Source of the DNA: Colwellia sp. 1_MG-2023
GTDB lineage: Bacteria > Pseudomonadota > Gammaproteobacteria > Enterobacterales > Alteromonadaceae
Length of the DNA: 64,000 nt
Reading direction: 5' to 3'
Assembly (NCBI RefSeq): GCF_030546755.1
Contig: NZ_JAUOPE010000012.1
Location: 62,001-126,000 of the forward strand
This document shows, in pieces, positions 63,473 through 64,000 of this stretch. The translations under genes and the position numbers were made by a program. The notes beneath the pieces were generated by a model that made no database searches, was not told the DNA's origin, and saw only the letters and a program-made list of their open reading frames with translations. Positions within the stretch are counted from its first letter, which is position 1, and each line of letters starts with the position of its first letter.

Positions 63473-64000
63473 TTATTCTATATACCAATAACCCTTATTT
63501 AACACACTAGTTAACAATTGAACGTTTTTCAAACAACTGGTGAAACTTTTTGCTTTTTTTGTTGTCATGGCCTGAGATCCAGCCAGATAAACGCCTAATT
63601 CGCTTGTTTCATCTGATAATTCAAATGAGTCACCATTGATAACTAAACTGCTTGTCGGGGTAGAGCACACCAAGGCTTTGATGCCTGAAACCGGCGCAAA
63701 CTGAATTTCATCATCTTCTAAAAAGCCCATCACTTGTTCGGTAGTAAAAGCCTCCATCGGGATCAATAATTCAAGGGTATGATGACTTTGAGTTAAATAT
63801 TGACTGATAAATTGTGAAAAAAGCGGCTCATCACTCAATTGACTTAGCATAAAGCTTTTTATTTGATTCATATCTTTTGCTTTTAATTGATATGGACTGT
63901 CAGTGACGTCTCTGTCTGCGTCAGAAAAACGCTGCTCACCTAATGTTTCATCAATAAGCTTATCGGCAAATGCTGACCACAAGTCTTGATTACTCGGTGC
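63473..64000 (-). CDS. roxA: Ribosomal protein uL16 arginine 3-hydroxylase (RoxA/YcfD), N-terminal part cut off by the window edge
   Basis: The C-terminal 175 residues of a JmjC-type oxygenase that hydroxylates an Arg of ribosomal protein L16. The frame is open to the right edge and begins APSNQDLWSAFADKL, matching the APxxxELxSGFADY region after the JmjC domain of E. coli YcfD; the last residues LLTSVLNKGYWYIE match its ending. The iron-binding JmjC domain itself lies outside the window. The GNAT gene follows at 4 nt. Confidence 0.82.
   Translation of the reverse strand, partial: APSNQDLWSAFADKLIDETLGEQRFSDADRDVTDSPYQLKAKDMNQIKSFMLSQLSDEPLFSQFISQYLTQSHHTLELLIPMEAFTTEQVMGFLEDDEIQFAPVSGIKALVCSTPTSSLVINGDSFELSDETSELGVYLAGSQAMTTKKAKSFTSCLKNVQLLTSVLNKGYWYIE

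Overview
The window is a piece of a low-GC gammaproteobacterial chromosome, most likely a marine member of the Alteromonadales close to Colwellia or Thalassotalea. This rests on the AT-rich base composition, on close E. coli-like proteins (MetG, ApbC, Dcd, SbcCD, PpsA/PpsR, YdiJ, RoxA/YcfD) and on gene pairs also kept in E. coli (rcsF-trmO, maoP/hdfR divergent, tesA/ybbAP divergent), mixed with families common in marine relatives (leucine dehydrogenase, DUF2947, DUF4826, DUF3750). The genus is an inference; there is no rRNA gene here to confirm it. There is no phage, plasmid backbone, CRISPR array or complete insertion sequence.

Layout. 0-6 kb: the cut-off end of an RND-pump adaptor with a DUF3750 lipoprotein, then on the minus strand a periplasmic binding protein paired with a membrane diguanylate cyclase, a sodium/solute symporter and a GNAT acetyltransferase. 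6-16 kb: a loose run of mostly single plus-strand accessory genes (unknown protein, FMN oxidoreductase, small membrane proteins, DUF1272 zinc protein, VOC protein, PhzF, DUF1275, metallo-hydrolase, PAS-PAS-GGDEF cyclase, DMT exporter). 16-21 kb: housekeeping genes metG, apbC, dcd, yvcK. 21.3-22.7 kb: a stable-RNA operon with a near-consensus stringent-type promoter, one tRNA-Ala(GGC) and four identical tRNA-Glu(TTC) genes in an exact 323-bp tandem repeat, closed by a terminator. 22.8-30 kb: antiporter, tesA and divergent ybbAP, an AI-2E-family permease and a lipoprotein. 30-35 kb: DUF2947, ComEA-like protein, mgsA, a zinc-type oxidoreductase, ybaK and a VOC protein. 35-45 kb: sbcDC, a DJ-1/PfpI protein, a DMT exporter, a SlyD-like isomerase, a secreted amidohydrolase and trmO-rcsF. 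46-54.5 kb: membrane HTH regulator, orphan binding protein, DAHP synthase, ppsR/ppsA, maoP/hdfR. 54.6-58 kb: a cluster of small poorly known proteins ending in a DUF3224 protein and a subclass-B1-type metallo-beta-lactamase. 58-64 kb: ydiJ, leucine dehydrogenase, DUF4826, GNAT and the end of roxA.

The metabolic core here (PEP synthase with its kinase/phosphotransferase regulator, DAHP synthase, methylglyoxal synthase, YvcK, leucine dehydrogenase, the YdiJ dehydrogenase) fits growth on amino acids and organic acids with gluconeogenesis. Two diguanylate cyclases, two orphan periplasmic binding proteins and a membrane-bound HTH protein make up the visible sensing capacity.

The most unusual items are: the 323-bp tRNA-Glu tandem array, whose 247-nt structured spacers are almost identical and carry a hairpin flush with each following tRNA; two diverged copies of a short non-coding element with about 20-bp terminal inverted repeats (34869-35136 and 44099-44416); the B1 metallo-beta-lactamase with all six zinc ligands next to a DUF3224 gene whose natural start seems to be ATA; the binding-protein/diguanylate-cyclase pair; the tesA and ybbA start codons overlapping head to head; and a perfect 30-bp palindrome at 31583-31612. 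I saw no defence system or clearly new multi-gene machine.
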